This document shows positions 15,059-25,800 of a stretch of 64,000 nucleotides of DNA, one piece after another. The position numbers were made by a program, and so were the translations under genes. Origin of the DNA: Actinoplanes sichuanensis (GTDB lineage Bacteria; Actinomycetota; Actinomycetes; Mycobacteriales; Micromonosporaceae); assembly GCF_033097365.1 (NCBI RefSeq), contig NZ_AP028461.1, positions 6,448,001-6,512,000 on the forward strand. The letters are read 5' to 3'. Position 1 is the first letter of the stretch; every line of letters begins with the position of its first letter. A model generated the notes under the pieces. The model made no database searches. It was not told the origin of the DNA and saw only the letters and a program-made list of their open reading frames with translations.

Positions 15059-17914
15059 ATGGACTTCTTCGTGCTCGGACCGCTGGTCGTCCGCGATCGG
15101 GACGAGCCCGTCCGGCTCTGCCCTCGCCGGCGCGAGCGCTGTCTGCTCGGCCTGCTGCTGCTGGAGCCGGGCCGGCCGGTGACCGCGGGCCGCCTGGTCG
15201 ACCTGCTCTGGGACGGCGAGCCGCCGGCCCGCGCCGAGGCGATGCTGCGCAGTCACGTCTCGCGGTTGCGCAGCTCGTTGTCCGGCCTGAACGAGGTACG
15301 ACTGCGCCGCCAGGGCGCGGCCTACCTGCTGGAGGTGGCGCCGGACCGGGTGGACGTACACCGGTTCACCGCCCTGGTGCGAACGGCCTCGCAGGTGACC
15401 GGCCCGGACCGCCGCAGCCGGATTCTGCGCGAGGCGTTGGGGCTGTGGCGCGGGAACCTGCTGGCGGACATCGCCTCCGACCGGCTGCGGGATCGGGTGG
15501 GCGAAGACCTGACGGAGGCACGCCTGGGCGCCGCCGAGGATCTCTTCGAGGCCGAGCTCGCCTGTGGATGGCATGACCAGGCGGTTCCGGCACTCACCGA
15601 CCTGGTCGCGGATCATCCGTACCGTGAGCGGCTGATCTCGCTGCTCATGCTGGCGCTGTACCGTTCGGGTCGGCAGACCGACGCCCTGGAGGTCTACCGC
15701 CGCGCCCTGGCCCGGCTGGCCGGCGATCTGGGCATTTCGCCGGGTGCCGGCCTGCGCCGTCTGCACGAGGCGGTGCTCTGCCGTGATCCGGAGATCGACC
15801 CGCCGCTCACCTCGAGCGGCTCCACTCCGCTCGCCTCCCCTGTGGTGCCGGCTCAGCTCCCCGCGGCGCCGCGGCACTTCTTCGGTCGGGAGGGCGATCT
15901 CGCCGCGCTCGCCGCGGCCGGTACCGGTGCCGCACTCGTCACCGTCGAGGGGGCAGCCGGAGTCGGCAAAACCGCTCTCGTCCTGCGTTGGGCGGCCGCC
16001 GCCCGCAGACGGTTCACCGACGGCCAGCTCTTCGTCGACCTGCGTGGGTTCGCCGCCGAAGCGCTCCTGTCGCCCTCCGACGTCCTGTCACAACTACTCC
16101 GCGCGCTCGGCGTCCCCGCTGCCGACCTGCCCGCCGACACCGCTACGGCGGCGGCGAGATTCCGGGCGGTCGTCGGCTGGCGACGAATGTTGATCCTGCT
16201 CGACAACGCCGCCGGCGCCGAACAGGTCCGACCGCTGCTGCCCGCCGGGCCCCGGTGCGTCGTGGTGATCACCAGCCGCAACCGGCTGGCCGATCTACCC
16301 GGGGCCGGGAAGGCCGTCCGGATCACGCTGGGCCCCCTGCCCGTGAGCGACGCGATGGGTCTGCTGCGAGCGTTCCTAGGCACCGAGCGCATGGACCAGA
16401 GCCCGGGCGCGGCGAACGCACTCTCCCGCGCCTGCGGCCACCTCCCGCTGGCGCTGCGGATCGCGGCGGCCAATCTCGCCGACGACCCGGGCCGGTCCAT
16501 CGCCTCCTACCTGCAGGAGGCGGCCGCGACCGGCCTTTCCGCATGGAGCGTCGAAGGCGATCCCCACGCCGCGGTGCGACGAGCCTTCGACCTCTCGTAC
16601 GCGAAACTGGCACCCCCGGCCGCCCGCCTCTTCCGGTTGTCGGGCCTCGGTCCCGGCCCGATCCTGTCGATCACGGCCGCGGCCGCGCTGGCCGGCGGCA
16701 ACGTCGACGAGACCCGGGCGCTGATGCGGGTGCTGACCGACGCGCACCTCGTGGAGGCCGGTCGACCCGGCCGGTACGAGATGCACGACCTCATCGCGTT
16801 GCACGCGCGGGAACGGCTGTCCACCGACGAGCCGGCCGCGCACCGGGAAGCGGCCCGTGCACGGCTTTTCGGCTGGTATCTCGGCGTCTTCCACGCGGCC
16901 CACGCGCTTCTCGCACCACACCGGCGGACGCTGCCGGTCACCTCGCCCGATCCACCCGTCCCGCCGGAGTTCCCCGTCACCTGGGAGACGGCCCTGACGT
17001 TCCTGGACGCGGAACGCCCCGGCCTCGTCGCGTTGATCCGCTCCGCCGCCGCAGCCGCACTGGACGAACCCGCCTGGCAGCTGGCGTACCTGCTGGGGCC
17101 CTACTTTCAGCTCCGCGGTGACGGCCCGGACAGCCTCGAGATCTATCGGATCGGGCTCGGCGCGGCCCAGCGGGTCGGCAGCCCGTCGGCCCAGGCCGCG
17201 CTGCACAACAGCGCCGGGATCGCCTACGCGACGGCACACCGGCTGCCGGAGGCGGCCGAACACCTGTCTCGTGCCGTCGCGCTGTTCCGCGAAGGCGGGC
17301 AGGCCGACGCCGAGGCCGGCGCGCTGACCAACCTGGGCCGCCTCCTGGCCGAGCAGAACCATCTGCCTGAGGCTCGGGCGGCGTTCGAACGGGCGGTGCG
17401 GCTGCGGGCCGGCAGCGGCGACGCGGCACGGCTCGGCTTCATCCTGAACAATCTCGGCGGAACGCTGGCGGCGATGGGTGAGACCCGCCGGGCCGATCGA
17501 TGCCTGAGGCTCGCGCTGGCGCTGCATCGCCGCAACGGTGACCTGGCCGGGGAGGGCAACACGCTGGACAGCATCGGCGCCCTGCAGCTGGAGACCGGCG
17601 CGGTGCAGGAGGCACTCGTCAGCCTGCACACCGCCCTCGACGTCCTGCGCGCGGCGGGCTACCGAGAGGCCGAGGGAGTGACGCTCGCCAACCTGGGGCG
17701 GGCGTACCTGCGCCGGGGAGACACCACGGCGGCCGTCGGATATCTGCGCCGGGCCGCCGACCACTACGACGAGGCGAGCGACTGGCACCGAGCCGAGCAG
17801 ATCCGCCACGAGCTGGATGCCCTGGTCGGCGGATCCTCGCCCGAGGATGCCGATGAGACCGGGGATCTCGACCAGCCTGGTCCCGCTACGGTCGGAGATC
17901 AATCAGATGGGTAG
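15059..17914 (+). CDS. AfsR/SARP-family regulator, full length (SARP-NTPase-TPR)
   Basis: 951 residues. The winged helix and activation domain (1-~245) are near copies in pattern of the truncated regulator at 9949 (RRRERCLLGLLLLEPGRPV, DLLWDGEPPARAEAML). A STAND/NB-ARC NTPase follows (FFGREGDLAALA, VEGAAGVGKTALVLRW Walker A, LILLDNAAGAEQ Walker B, VVITSRNRLADL, ACGHLPLALRIAA). Several TPRs end the protein (LHNSAGIAYATAHRLPEAAEHL, LTNLGRLLAEQNHLPEARAAF, LNNLGGTLAAMGE, LANLGRAYLRRGDT). Such proteins activate secondary-metabolite or peptide clusters. It is divergent from the Cys-rich-peptide operon and is the best candidate for its activator. Confidence 0.93.
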   Translation: MDFFVLGPLVVRDRDEPVRLCPRRRERCLLGLLLLEPGRPVTAGRLVDLLWDGEPPARAEAMLRSHVSRLRSSLSGLNEVRLRRQGAAYLLEVAPDRVDVHRFTALVRTASQVTGPDRRSRILREALGLWRGNLLADIASDRLRDRVGEDLTEARLGAAEDLFEAELACGWHDQAVPALTDLVADHPYRERLISLLMLALYRSGRQTDALEVYRRALARLAGDLGISPGAGLRRLHEAVLCRDPEIDPPLTSSGSTPLASPVVPAQLPAAPRHFFGREGDLAALAAAGTGAALVTVEGAAGVGKTALVLRWAAAARRRFTDGQLFVDLRGFAAEALLSPSDVLSQLLRALGVPAADLPADTATAAARFRAVVGWRRMLILLDNAAGAEQVRPLLPAGPRCVVVITSRNRLADLPGAGKAVRITLGPLPVSDAMGLLRAFLGTERMDQSPGAANALSRACGHLPLALRIAAANLADDPGRSIASYLQEAAATGLSAWSVEGDPHAAVRRAFDLSYAKLAPPAARLFRLSGLGPGPILSITAAAALAGGNVDETRALMRVLTDAHLVEAGRPGRYEMHDLIALHARERLSTDEPAAHREAARARLFGWYLGVFHAAHALLAPHRRTLPVTSPDPPVPPEFPVTWETALTFLDAERPGLVALIRSAAAAALDEPAWQLAYLLGPYFQLRGDGPDSLEIYRIGLGAAQRVGSPSAQAALHNSAGIAYATAHRLPEAAEHLSRAVALFREGGQADAEAGALTNLGRLLAEQNHLPEARAAFERAVRLRAGSGDAARLGFILNNLGGTLAAMGETRRADRCLRLALALHRRNGDLAGEGNTLDSIGALQLETGAVQEALVSLHTALDVLRAAGYREAEGVTLANLGRAYLRRGDTTAAVGYLRRAADHYDEASDWHRAEQIRHELDALVGGSSPEDADETGDLDQPGPATVGDQSDG

Positions 17915-17971
17915 GCGCGATGCGTATTCCGGCTGGCCGCTGTGGGCGGCCGCCAAGGAGAACCGGACGTT

Positions 17972-18871
17972 CTACGCGGCGGGCTGACCGTCGGGGTCCA
18001 TCAGTTCGAGGCGGAGGATGACCGGCTCGGCCGAGTGGCGACGGTCGGTTTCGCCGTACTTCTGGGTGAACTCGGCGATGATCTGGTCGTAGTGGTCGAC
18101 GTCGGACTGCAGACGGGTCAGCGTGTAGCCGCAGGCGACGTCGCACGGGCGCCGGCCCGGCCTGCCCTCGGCGGTGATGTGCTCACGGCCGAAATCGATC
18201 AGCAGGTCGGCGATGTGACTGCCGTCGATGTAAGAGTCGCCCCGGTGTTCGACGTAGCGGACCTCCCGGCTGGCGATCCAGGCGCCATCACGGCAGAACG
18301 ACAGCTCGGTCATCCACCACTGGTCGAGGGTTGTGGTGATCTCGTTGTGCCACAGTTCATGGAAGCGCCGTTCGGCGAACTGGCCGAGCGACGAACCCAC
18401 GTTGATCTCCAGGTGGGGCGAGGCGGAGGCGCGGGTGCCGACCGGGTAGAACGAGATCAGCGCCCGGTCGTCCCACTGGTGCAACTGGAAGGCGGGCAGC
18501 GCGTCGTACGTCTTGACCATCAGATTGTCGGCGTGTGTCGGGATCATGGCGTCCCGGCAGTGGTGCAGGTAGCGCAGGTTCTCCACGATCACCCGGCGTA
18601 CGTCGACCGGGGTGATCTCCTCGGCGCGCTGTTCGGTGGCCTTGGCGTCCGGGTCGAGCAACAGGATCTGGATCCGCACCCCGCGCCCGGCGGCGATCCG
18701 CAGCGCCTCGAGGAAGCGGTCGCGCTGCCGGCCCTCCAGGATGTGGTTGCCGGTGTCCATGATCCGCACGACCGAGGCGGCGTACTCGACATTGCGGCTG
18801 AACCGGATGTCGTCGAAGAACGGCTGCTCGCTGACTCGGGCGTTGCGCAGCTCCTGAATGACAGCTCCCAT
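17972..18871 (-). CDS. PLD-like-fold protein of unknown function
   Basis: 299 residues. The first ~110 residues resemble one phospholipase-D-type half domain: FSRNVEYAASVVRIMDTGNH, FLEALRIAAGRGVRIQILLLDPDAKA. The second half has SFYPVGTRASASPHLEINVGSSLG where the HKD motif would sit, but no HxK(x4)D is present, so classic phosphodiesterase activity is doubtful. It ends in a helical region (HYDQIIAEFTQKYGETDRR). Upstream in-frame sequence is shadow of the S15 peptidase gene, so ATG 18871 is preferred. Stand-alone, between the SARP gene and the S15 peptidase. A signalling or effector role is possible but not shown. Confidence 0.65.
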   Translation of the reverse strand: MGAVIQELRNARVSEQPFFDDIRFSRNVEYAASVVRIMDTGNHILEGRQRDRFLEALRIAAGRGVRIQILLLDPDAKATEQRAEEITPVDVRRVIVENLRYLHHCRDAMIPTHADNLMVKTYDALPAFQLHQWDDRALISFYPVGTRASASPHLEINVGSSLGQFAERRFHELWHNEITTTLDQWWMTELSFCRDGAWIASREVRYVEHRGDSYIDGSHIADLLIDFGREHITAEGRPGRRPCDVACGYTLTRLQSDVDHYDQIIAEFTQKYGETDRRHSAEPVILRLELMDPDGQPAA

Positions 18872-18941
18872 CGCCCGTGATGGTGAAAGTCGGACCGACC
18901 GCCCCGCCGCGCGGCCGTGCAGGCCGCGCGGCGGGGGCTCG

Positions 18942-20714
18942 TCAGGGCCGGTGGCGCGGGGTGAGCGTGAAGGTTCCCTCGCCGACGTCGGTGAACGTGC
19001 GGGTGTACTGCCGCAGGTACGTGTCGAGGAACGGCGACCGGTCACCCTGGGTCGGCACATCGAGCCGCGGGTTCTGCAGGGCGAGGTTCATTCGCGCGCG
19101 GGTGATCTCGATCGTGTTGCCGCTCGGGGTGTCGCGCCAGCTTCCGCTGCCGATCGTTCCGATCTGCACGCCCAACCGATGACCCACCTCGAAGGTCCAG
19201 TCCGTGGACTTCAGGTCGAACGCGACGCGGCCGGCTCGTTCGATCAGCGCCACGTTCTCGTCGAACATCACCGCGGTCCCGTCCGGGGCGACGTCCCACA
19301 GCCGCGCCATGACATTGCCCGGCGCGCTCGCGTGCATCGTGATCTGCGGGGTGCCGGTGATCCGCAGCCGGGACTCGACCGGCGTGGACCAGGTGAGATA
19401 GCTGTGCGTGTCGGCCGCGAGGCCCTTGGCGGCGGGCGGAGCGGGATCGGTGTAGTGCTCCATGTCCCACTCCTGGCCGGTGGGCACGGCCAGGGTCGAG
19501 GCGATGCCGTCGTCGACGTACCGCCCGTCGGCCAGGGCCGACCTGGTGTGGGCGGACGGCGTCGGCCAGGTCGGCTGGGCGCGCCACGCGCCGGTGTTGT
19601 CCTCGACGGCGTAGGCCGGGTCGTGCACCGCCGGGCGGATGCCCTTCAGGTAGCGGTCGTAGAAGCGCATGACCTCGTCGAAGAACCCGGCGCGACCCAT
19701 CAGCAGCTGCCCCTGGCCGTTGGTCTCGTTGCCGCGGACGTGCTCCCACTGCCCCAGCCAGCCGCGCTCGACGCCGTGGTGGTTGTCGAGGAACTCCTGC
19801 ATGTCCTCGGGCTTGGTGTTGTTCTCGATGAAGCCCTGTGTGACGAAGAGCGGGGTGTTCGTCCCCCTGGCCTGGGCCGCCAGGTCACGCGCGCGCCAGT
19901 AGGGCGAGCCGGGATCGGGGTTGTCGTTGTTCGCGAGGTTGTCGGCGAGGCATTCGGGGTGGGCCTGCTCGTACTGGGCGTTGGCCCGATAGCGGCCGGT
20001 GTCGTCGGGTAGCGGCGCCATCGTGGCGATGCCGTTGTAGGCGTTCGGAGTACCGGTCACGTTGGGCCGGGGCACCCCGTTGCTGAACAGGTAGTTGTAC
20101 ATGTCCCACACCGGCTCCTGAGCCACCACGGCCTTCAGGGCGGGCAGGCGCAGATTGTTGCCGACGAGCCCGGTGACGGCGTCGTACGACTTGCCGTACA
20201 TGCCCACCTTGCCCGTCGACCACGGTTGCGTCGCCACCCACTGGATCGCGGCCTTGACGTCGGCCTGCTCCCCCGGGCCCATCCAGTCGAGGCAGCCGGT
20301 GCTTCCGCCGAAACCACGCAGGTCGACCATGACGTAGGTGTAGCCACGGGCGAACAGGCCGGTGCCGCTGGTGAAGTCCGCGAACCGGCTGGACGGGCCG
20401 GTCCGGGTCCACCCCTCCGGTCCGGTCTGGCCCGCGTGGCTGAAGTACGAGCCGACCGCGAGGATCACCGGCGTACGGGCGCGCGCCGGCAGGTGCGCCG
20501 GGCGCAGGACGTCGGCGTGCAGCTCGACGCCGCTGTCGTCGGCGGACGGGAAGTAGGCTTCGGTCCACACCGCGCCCTCCGGCACCCGTGGGTTCTCCTC
20601 GTGGGTGGCTCCCGGTGGCGAGACAGCGGCGGCGGTCGCCGGGCCACCCACCGCGAGAGCGGCAACCGTGATCAGCGCGGCGGCCGCGGCCGCTGCCCGT
20701 CTGCGTAGATTCAT
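18942..20714 (-). CDS. Secreted S15/CocE-type X-Pro dipeptidyl-peptidase or acyl hydrolase
   Basis: 590 residues with a Sec-type signal (MNLRRR, hydrophobic Ala-rich core, AxA near 29-31). The alpha/beta-hydrolase core has the nucleophile Ser176 in MYGKSYDAV (GxSYxx) and WMGPGEQADVKAAIQWV upstream of it. The likely catalytic His is in GQWEHVRGNETN. A C-terminal jelly-roll domain is typical of S15/CocE (SRLRITGTPQITMHASA, RLGVQIGTIGSGSWRDTPSGN). ATG 20714 has a GGAGG 4 nt upstream. The family cleaves Xaa-Pro dipeptides or ester bonds; substrate not readable. It is divergent from a secreted M6 metallopeptidase 61 bp away. Confidence 0.88.
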   Translation of the reverse strand: MNLRRRAAAAAAALITVAALAVGGPATAAAVSPPGATHEENPRVPEGAVWTEAYFPSADDSGVELHADVLRPAHLPARARTPVILAVGSYFSHAGQTGPEGWTRTGPSSRFADFTSGTGLFARGYTYVMVDLRGFGGSTGCLDWMGPGEQADVKAAIQWVATQPWSTGKVGMYGKSYDAVTGLVGNNLRLPALKAVVAQEPVWDMYNYLFSNGVPRPNVTGTPNAYNGIATMAPLPDDTGRYRANAQYEQAHPECLADNLANNDNPDPGSPYWRARDLAAQARGTNTPLFVTQGFIENNTKPEDMQEFLDNHHGVERGWLGQWEHVRGNETNGQGQLLMGRAGFFDEVMRFYDRYLKGIRPAVHDPAYAVEDNTGAWRAQPTWPTPSAHTRSALADGRYVDDGIASTLAVPTGQEWDMEHYTDPAPPAAKGLAADTHSYLTWSTPVESRLRITGTPQITMHASAPGNVMARLWDVAPDGTAVMFDENVALIERAGRVAFDLKSTDWTFEVGHRLGVQIGTIGSGSWRDTPSGNTIEITRARMNLALQNPRLDVPTQGDRSPFLDTYLRQYTRTFTDVGEGTFTLTPRHRP

Positions 20715-20775
20715 CCGACCTCCAAAAAATCGGCCGTCCATTGAGCAACGTCGATAAGTTTGCCAGGATGACGCC

Positions 20776-22785
20776 ATGACGACGGGGCGACGGTTGTTCT
20801 CGGCACTGTCCGTGGCGGCGCTCGTGGTGGCCGGCGCCTTCCACACCGCACCGGCGACGGCCGCGCCACCGACCGGCGATCCGGACACGCCGTGGCGCAT
20901 GCGGCACTGGCCGCAGACCCAGCCCTGGCAGGTCGACGAGGCGGTCACCCTGGGCGGCCCGGCGGGCACGCCACAACCGATCGACCCCCAGCGGTACGAG
21001 CTGCCGGACACGATGACCTGGGACGACTATCGCGCCGTGCCGGGCACCGACTGGGCCGACCCGGCGGTGCGCGGCTCGGAACGCACTTTCAACGGGGCGC
21101 TGGTGCTGGTCGACTACCCGAACCAGCCGTTCGTGGTCACGCAACCGGCGAACTCGACGATCTACGGGAACCCGTCCGGCGTACAGAATCTGGATCGCTC
21201 TGAAGTGCCGGCGTTCTACCGGGACTTCCTGAACGAACCGGGGACACTCAACCGCGGCCACACCATCCACGAATATTGGATGGAGGACTCGAACGGGCGT
21301 TTCGGCATCGACCTGAGCGCGTTCGGCGTCTATCAGATGCCGCACTCCAGTCACGAGTACGGCATCGAGAACTCCATGCAGCGCGGACTCGGTTGCCCGG
21401 CCGACGACGTGTGCGGGCGTGACCTGCGTACCGACGCGCGTGCCGCCTGGATCGCGGCGGTCGGCGAGCAGGAGGCGGCCTCGTACGATTTCGTCTTCTT
21501 CCTCTCGGCTGGCCAGGACGAGTCGGCCACCTGGCAGGAGTTCGGCCCGATGAAGTTCACCGCCAAGGAGGACGTGAGCGAGGAGTTCGGCCCGCCGGAC
21601 GCGTCGCTGCCGAACTGGAACGCGACCCGGTACGTCGAGTGGACCTCCTGGCAGGCGTCGGCGAACATCTGGCCGAACGCCACCCAGGGCAGCTCACTGC
21701 AGGCGGAGAGCTCCGGCATGTCGACGTACGCGCACGAGTTCAGCCACATACTCGGCATCGGCGACAACTACAACAACCCGTACTCGGTCCCGGCCCGCCG
21801 CGACTACAGCGGACCGTGGGAGATGCTGAGTCGCGGCACGTTCAACGGACCCGGCGGACCGCACAGCCGGTGGCTGATCCCGGGAACCGCGGGCTCGTCG
21901 ATGGGCGCACAACACATGCTGCGCAACAAGATGAAGCTCGGCATCGTCGACGACACCGCGGTGCTGAGGCTCTCCCGCGCGGGCCTGGCCGAGTCCGGCG
22001 TCGTGATCACCCGGGTGACGGCGCGCGTGGTCGATCCCGGCCCGCGCCGGCCGGCCGGTATCAACGTCACCCTGGACGGCGGCGACCGTGGGCCGGCCTG
22101 CAACACCGCGACGGACCCGTACTGCGACGGCGGTGGATACGACAACTACACCCTGGAAGTCGTCGACCGGATGGGCTTCGACTCGTTCACCCCGGACTCC
22201 GGCGTGCTACTGGCCAAGACGAAGAACGCGGATGCCGCCCCGTTCATCTGGACCATCGACGCCAACCCGCAGGACATCGACAAGGTCGACTTCGTGCTGC
22301 CGGACGGCACGCCACAGAAGATGACGATCGGGGACTACCGGCAACTCTCCGACGCGTTGTTCCACGCCGGCACCGGATCGGGCAGCCTCTTCGAGTACGC
22401 GGACACGGCCAACCGGCTGCACTTCTACGTCCTGGACCGCAGCCGGGACCGGCACGGCGTGCTCTCGTACGAGGTCGCGGTCCGCTCCCTCGACGGCGCC
22501 GGGCCGGCGGTCCGCGGTGTGCGGGCGTCGCCGGCCATCGCCCGACCCGGGCCGTCCGGCTGGGCCCGGTGCACGATCCCGATCCGCAACACCGGCCGGG
22601 ACGCCGACGTCTTCCGGATCTCCGCGCCGGGGGCGGTGCTGCCCCGGGCGGTCGTCGGAGTGGCCGGCCACCGGTCGGCCACGGTCGAGGTCTACGTCAA
22701 GGGCGTGCGGGCGGTGCCGGTCGAGGTCAGGTCGGAGAGCGACCCGGGCGCGACCGCCACGACCTCCTGCACCGCGCGACGATGA
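20776..22785 (+). CDS. Secreted M6-family metallopeptidase
   Basis: 669 residues. An N-terminal signal peptide (LFSALSVAALVVAGAFHTAPATA) precedes the catalytic region with zinc motif HEFSH (His320) in STYAHEFSHILGIGDN, followed by a conserved-looking GPWEMLSRGTFNGPGGPHSRW. M6 (immune inhibitor A-like) enzymes are secreted zinc peptidases. The C-terminus has a beta-rich, NEW3-like segment (SGWARCTIPIRNTGRDADVFRI, about 595-665). It shares a 61-bp divergent promoter region with the S15 peptidase, so the two exo-enzymes may be co-regulated. Confidence 0.9.
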   Translation: MTTGRRLFSALSVAALVVAGAFHTAPATAAPPTGDPDTPWRMRHWPQTQPWQVDEAVTLGGPAGTPQPIDPQRYELPDTMTWDDYRAVPGTDWADPAVRGSERTFNGALVLVDYPNQPFVVTQPANSTIYGNPSGVQNLDRSEVPAFYRDFLNEPGTLNRGHTIHEYWMEDSNGRFGIDLSAFGVYQMPHSSHEYGIENSMQRGLGCPADDVCGRDLRTDARAAWIAAVGEQEAASYDFVFFLSAGQDESATWQEFGPMKFTAKEDVSEEFGPPDASLPNWNATRYVEWTSWQASANIWPNATQGSSLQAESSGMSTYAHEFSHILGIGDNYNNPYSVPARRDYSGPWEMLSRGTFNGPGGPHSRWLIPGTAGSSMGAQHMLRNKMKLGIVDDTAVLRLSRAGLAESGVVITRVTARVVDPGPRRPAGINVTLDGGDRGPACNTATDPYCDGGGYDNYTLEVVDRMGFDSFTPDSGVLLAKTKNADAAPFIWTIDANPQDIDKVDFVLPDGTPQKMTIGDYRQLSDALFHAGTGSGSLFEYADTANRLHFYVLDRSRDRHGVLSYEVAVRSLDGAGPAVRGVRASPAIARPGPSGWARCTIPIRNTGRDADVFRISAPGAVLPRAVVGVAGHRSATVEVYVKGVRAVPVEVRSESDPGATATTSCTARR

Positions 22786-22801
22786 CGGGGCCGCCTCTGC
22801 G

Positions 22802-25800
22802 CTATTCGGGGCAGGTCGGCTGGTACGCCACCTCCGGGATGTAGGCGGCCCACTCGTCCGCCGTGAAGCCACCACCCGCCGCCCCGCAGGCGACCGCTGC
22901 GGGCTCGTCGCGCAGCGCGATCAACGACGAGTAGTCCCACAGCACCGCGCGTCGGCCGCCGAGTTCCCCACCGCTGGCCGTCAGGGTCCGTCCGTCCGGA
23001 TGCGGCACCAGCGACTTCGACCCCAACGAGGCGCGCCGCATCGCCGTCATCCGGACCGGGCCGGACAGCTCGCCCACGTCCCAGAACGCCACCGAGCCGT
23101 CCTCGGAGCCGGTGGTCAGCGTCCGCCCGTCCGGCGCGAACGCCACCGACCGTACCGCGGCCCTGGTGCCGGTCAGGATGGCCTGCCGGCGAGCGCGGCC
23201 GTCGAGGTTCCAGACCGCTGCCGTCCGGTCGGCGCTGCCGGTCGCCAGCATGCGCCCGTCGGGGCTGAACGCCGCACCGAGTACGGCGTCCGCGTGCCCC
23301 TTGAGCGTCGTGCGCCGCACCGGCTTCGTCCGGTCGGTCACGTCCCAGAGCGCGACCGACCGCCCTTCACCCACCGCGATGGTGTGCCCGTCCGGGCTGT
23401 AGGTGACGGCCTCGACCCAGTCCACGCCGTGCAGGAGGGACAGCAGCGCGGCCCGGGACGGCTCGGTGACGTCCCAGAAAGCGATGGAGTAGTTCCCGAT
23501 GTCGACGGCGAGCGTGCGCCCGTCCGGGCTGAACGTGATCCGCCCACCCGGTTCCCCGCCGGGCAACCCGCGGACCGTCTTCGGCGCGCTCGGGTCACCG
23601 ACCTCGGTGAGCGTCAGCGGCGCTTCGGGCGTCAACCCGCCGGCGGCGATCAGGGCGCCGGACGGGCTGACGGCGGCCGCGCCGATGCCCCCGTCATGGA
23701 CCCGCACGGTGGCTCGCCGGAGCGGGTGGGCCCGGTCGGTGACGTCCCACACGGTCGCCGTCCCGTCAGCGTGCACGGTGGTCAGCCGCCGCCCGTCCGA
23801 GGTGAGGGCCGCCGTCACCGTCCGCCCGGCGGTCCCGTCCGCTTGTCCGACGGCTGTCGGCTCACCGTGCGCCGTGGCATTCCACAGGCTCAGCGTGCGG
23901 GTGCTGCCGACCGTGGCCAGCGTCCGGCCGTCCGGGCTGAACGACATCGATCTCGGGGAACCGCCCTGGTCGCTGAGTTCGAGCATGGGGACGGGCGTGT
24001 CGGTCAGGTCCCAGAGCCGCGCCGTCCCGTCGTCGTCGCTGCTGGCCATCGTCCGGCCGTCCGGGCTGAACGCCACGGCGTGAGACCGGGTCGGCGCCGT
24101 GTCGCCCCGCTGCGGCCTCGCCGGGTCGTCCAGGCGCCAGAACGCCAGAGTCCCCGCATCGTCGTTGGTGGCCAGCAGGGGCCGGACCGGGTGGACGGTG
24201 ACCTGCGTCCAGTCGCCGGGCAGCGTACCCACCTTGGTCGGGCGGGTGCGGTCGGTGATGTTCCAGACGGTTCCGGGCGCGCCGGCGGCCACCACGCTAC
24301 GGCCGTCCGGGCTGAACCCCAGCGGCGCCGGATATCCCTCGGTCTGCCGGGTGAGCAGTGCGGGACGGGCCGGGTCGGACACATCCCACAGCGACCACAC
24401 GCCGTCGAGGTCGACGACACCCAGCATCTTTCCGTCCGGGCTGAAGGTGGTCCAATTGCCCGCCGGTTCGGGCACGGTACCGACCAGGACCGGATGGGCC
24501 GGATCGGATACGTCGAACAGTTGCGGCGTGAGCTCGAAGCCGCCGGACATCACGAGCAGCCGGCCGTCCCCGCTGAAGACGGGCTGGGCGGTGAAGAGGA
24601 AGCCGTCGAGCGGGGCGAGCCGGACCGGGTTCGCCGGGTCGGCCACGTTCCACAACCCGGCCGTGAAATCCGACTCGACGACCGCGATGACGCCACCGGA
24701 CCCGTGAGCGGCGTACCAGGTGTCGCTCATCGTGCCGGCCCGGCGGGTGGCGGCGACGATTCCGGCCAGCTCGGTACGGGCCTCGGTGCCCGGCTGGATC
24801 CGCTGTGCGGCGATTCCCAGGCGCAACGCCAGCACCGGGTCGTTGTCGATCGTCGCCTTCGCCTGGTTGATCAGGCGTCGCCCGGTGGTGACCCGCTTCT
24901 GCTCCTCGGCACCGGCCTCGTGTCGGCGCGCTTCCGCGGCGGCCGCTTCCGCTTTCCGCGCGTTCTGCTCGGCGAGGGCCTTCTGCCGGCGGGCCTCTTC
25001 CGCTGCCTCGTCAGCCATCCGCTGCTGTTGCTGGGCGTTGCGCCGCTGCCGTTCGGTCTCCGCGGCGGCCTCCTCGGCGAGACGTTGCTGCTGCTCCGCG
25101 ATGATCCGCTGGCTCGTCGCCTCCCGCGACGACTGCTGTGCCAGTTCGCGTTGTTCGCGGGCCACCGCCTCCTGCTCCCGGGCCAGCTCCCGGGCGCGTT
25201 TCGCCAGCTCCTGCTGGCGGCGCGCGGCCTTCTCCTGCCGGTCCGCTTCGGCCGCCGCCCGCTGCGCCGCGAGCTGCTGTTCCCGGGCGCGTTCCTCCTG
25301 CCGCTTGCGTTCGGTGGTGGCGGCGCGTGCCCGAGCCTCCTGGGCGCGCGCGTTGTCCTGCTGGCGGCGGGCCTGCTCGGCGTACCGCTCAGCCTCGCCC
25401 CGCTGGTGTGCGGCGTCCCGCTGCTGGCGCTGAGCCTCCACCGCCGAGGCCGTGGCCCGGTCGGCGTTGTGGTCCGCGAGCACGGCGGTCCCGGACGCCA
25501 CCACGGTCAGCAGCGCGACGGCGGCCACCGCCACCCGCCGCAGCCGGCGGCTCTGCCGGTGCTGCCGGAGGTCCTCGCTCTCCAATTCGTCCTTGCCGAC
25601 CCCGTGCATGGGCGCGGCCAGCTCCGCGATCGCGTCCCGGAACCGGGAGTCGCGCAGGTTCAACCTCCGGTCGTCGTTCGCCCACCGCAGGTCGAGGAAG
25701 AGCGGCTCCTCGGCGAAGACGCCACGCAGGGCGTCCGGCACGGCCGTCGAGTCCGCGGACAGGTCGTCGGCCTCCGCGTCCCATCGCCACTCGCCGTCGG

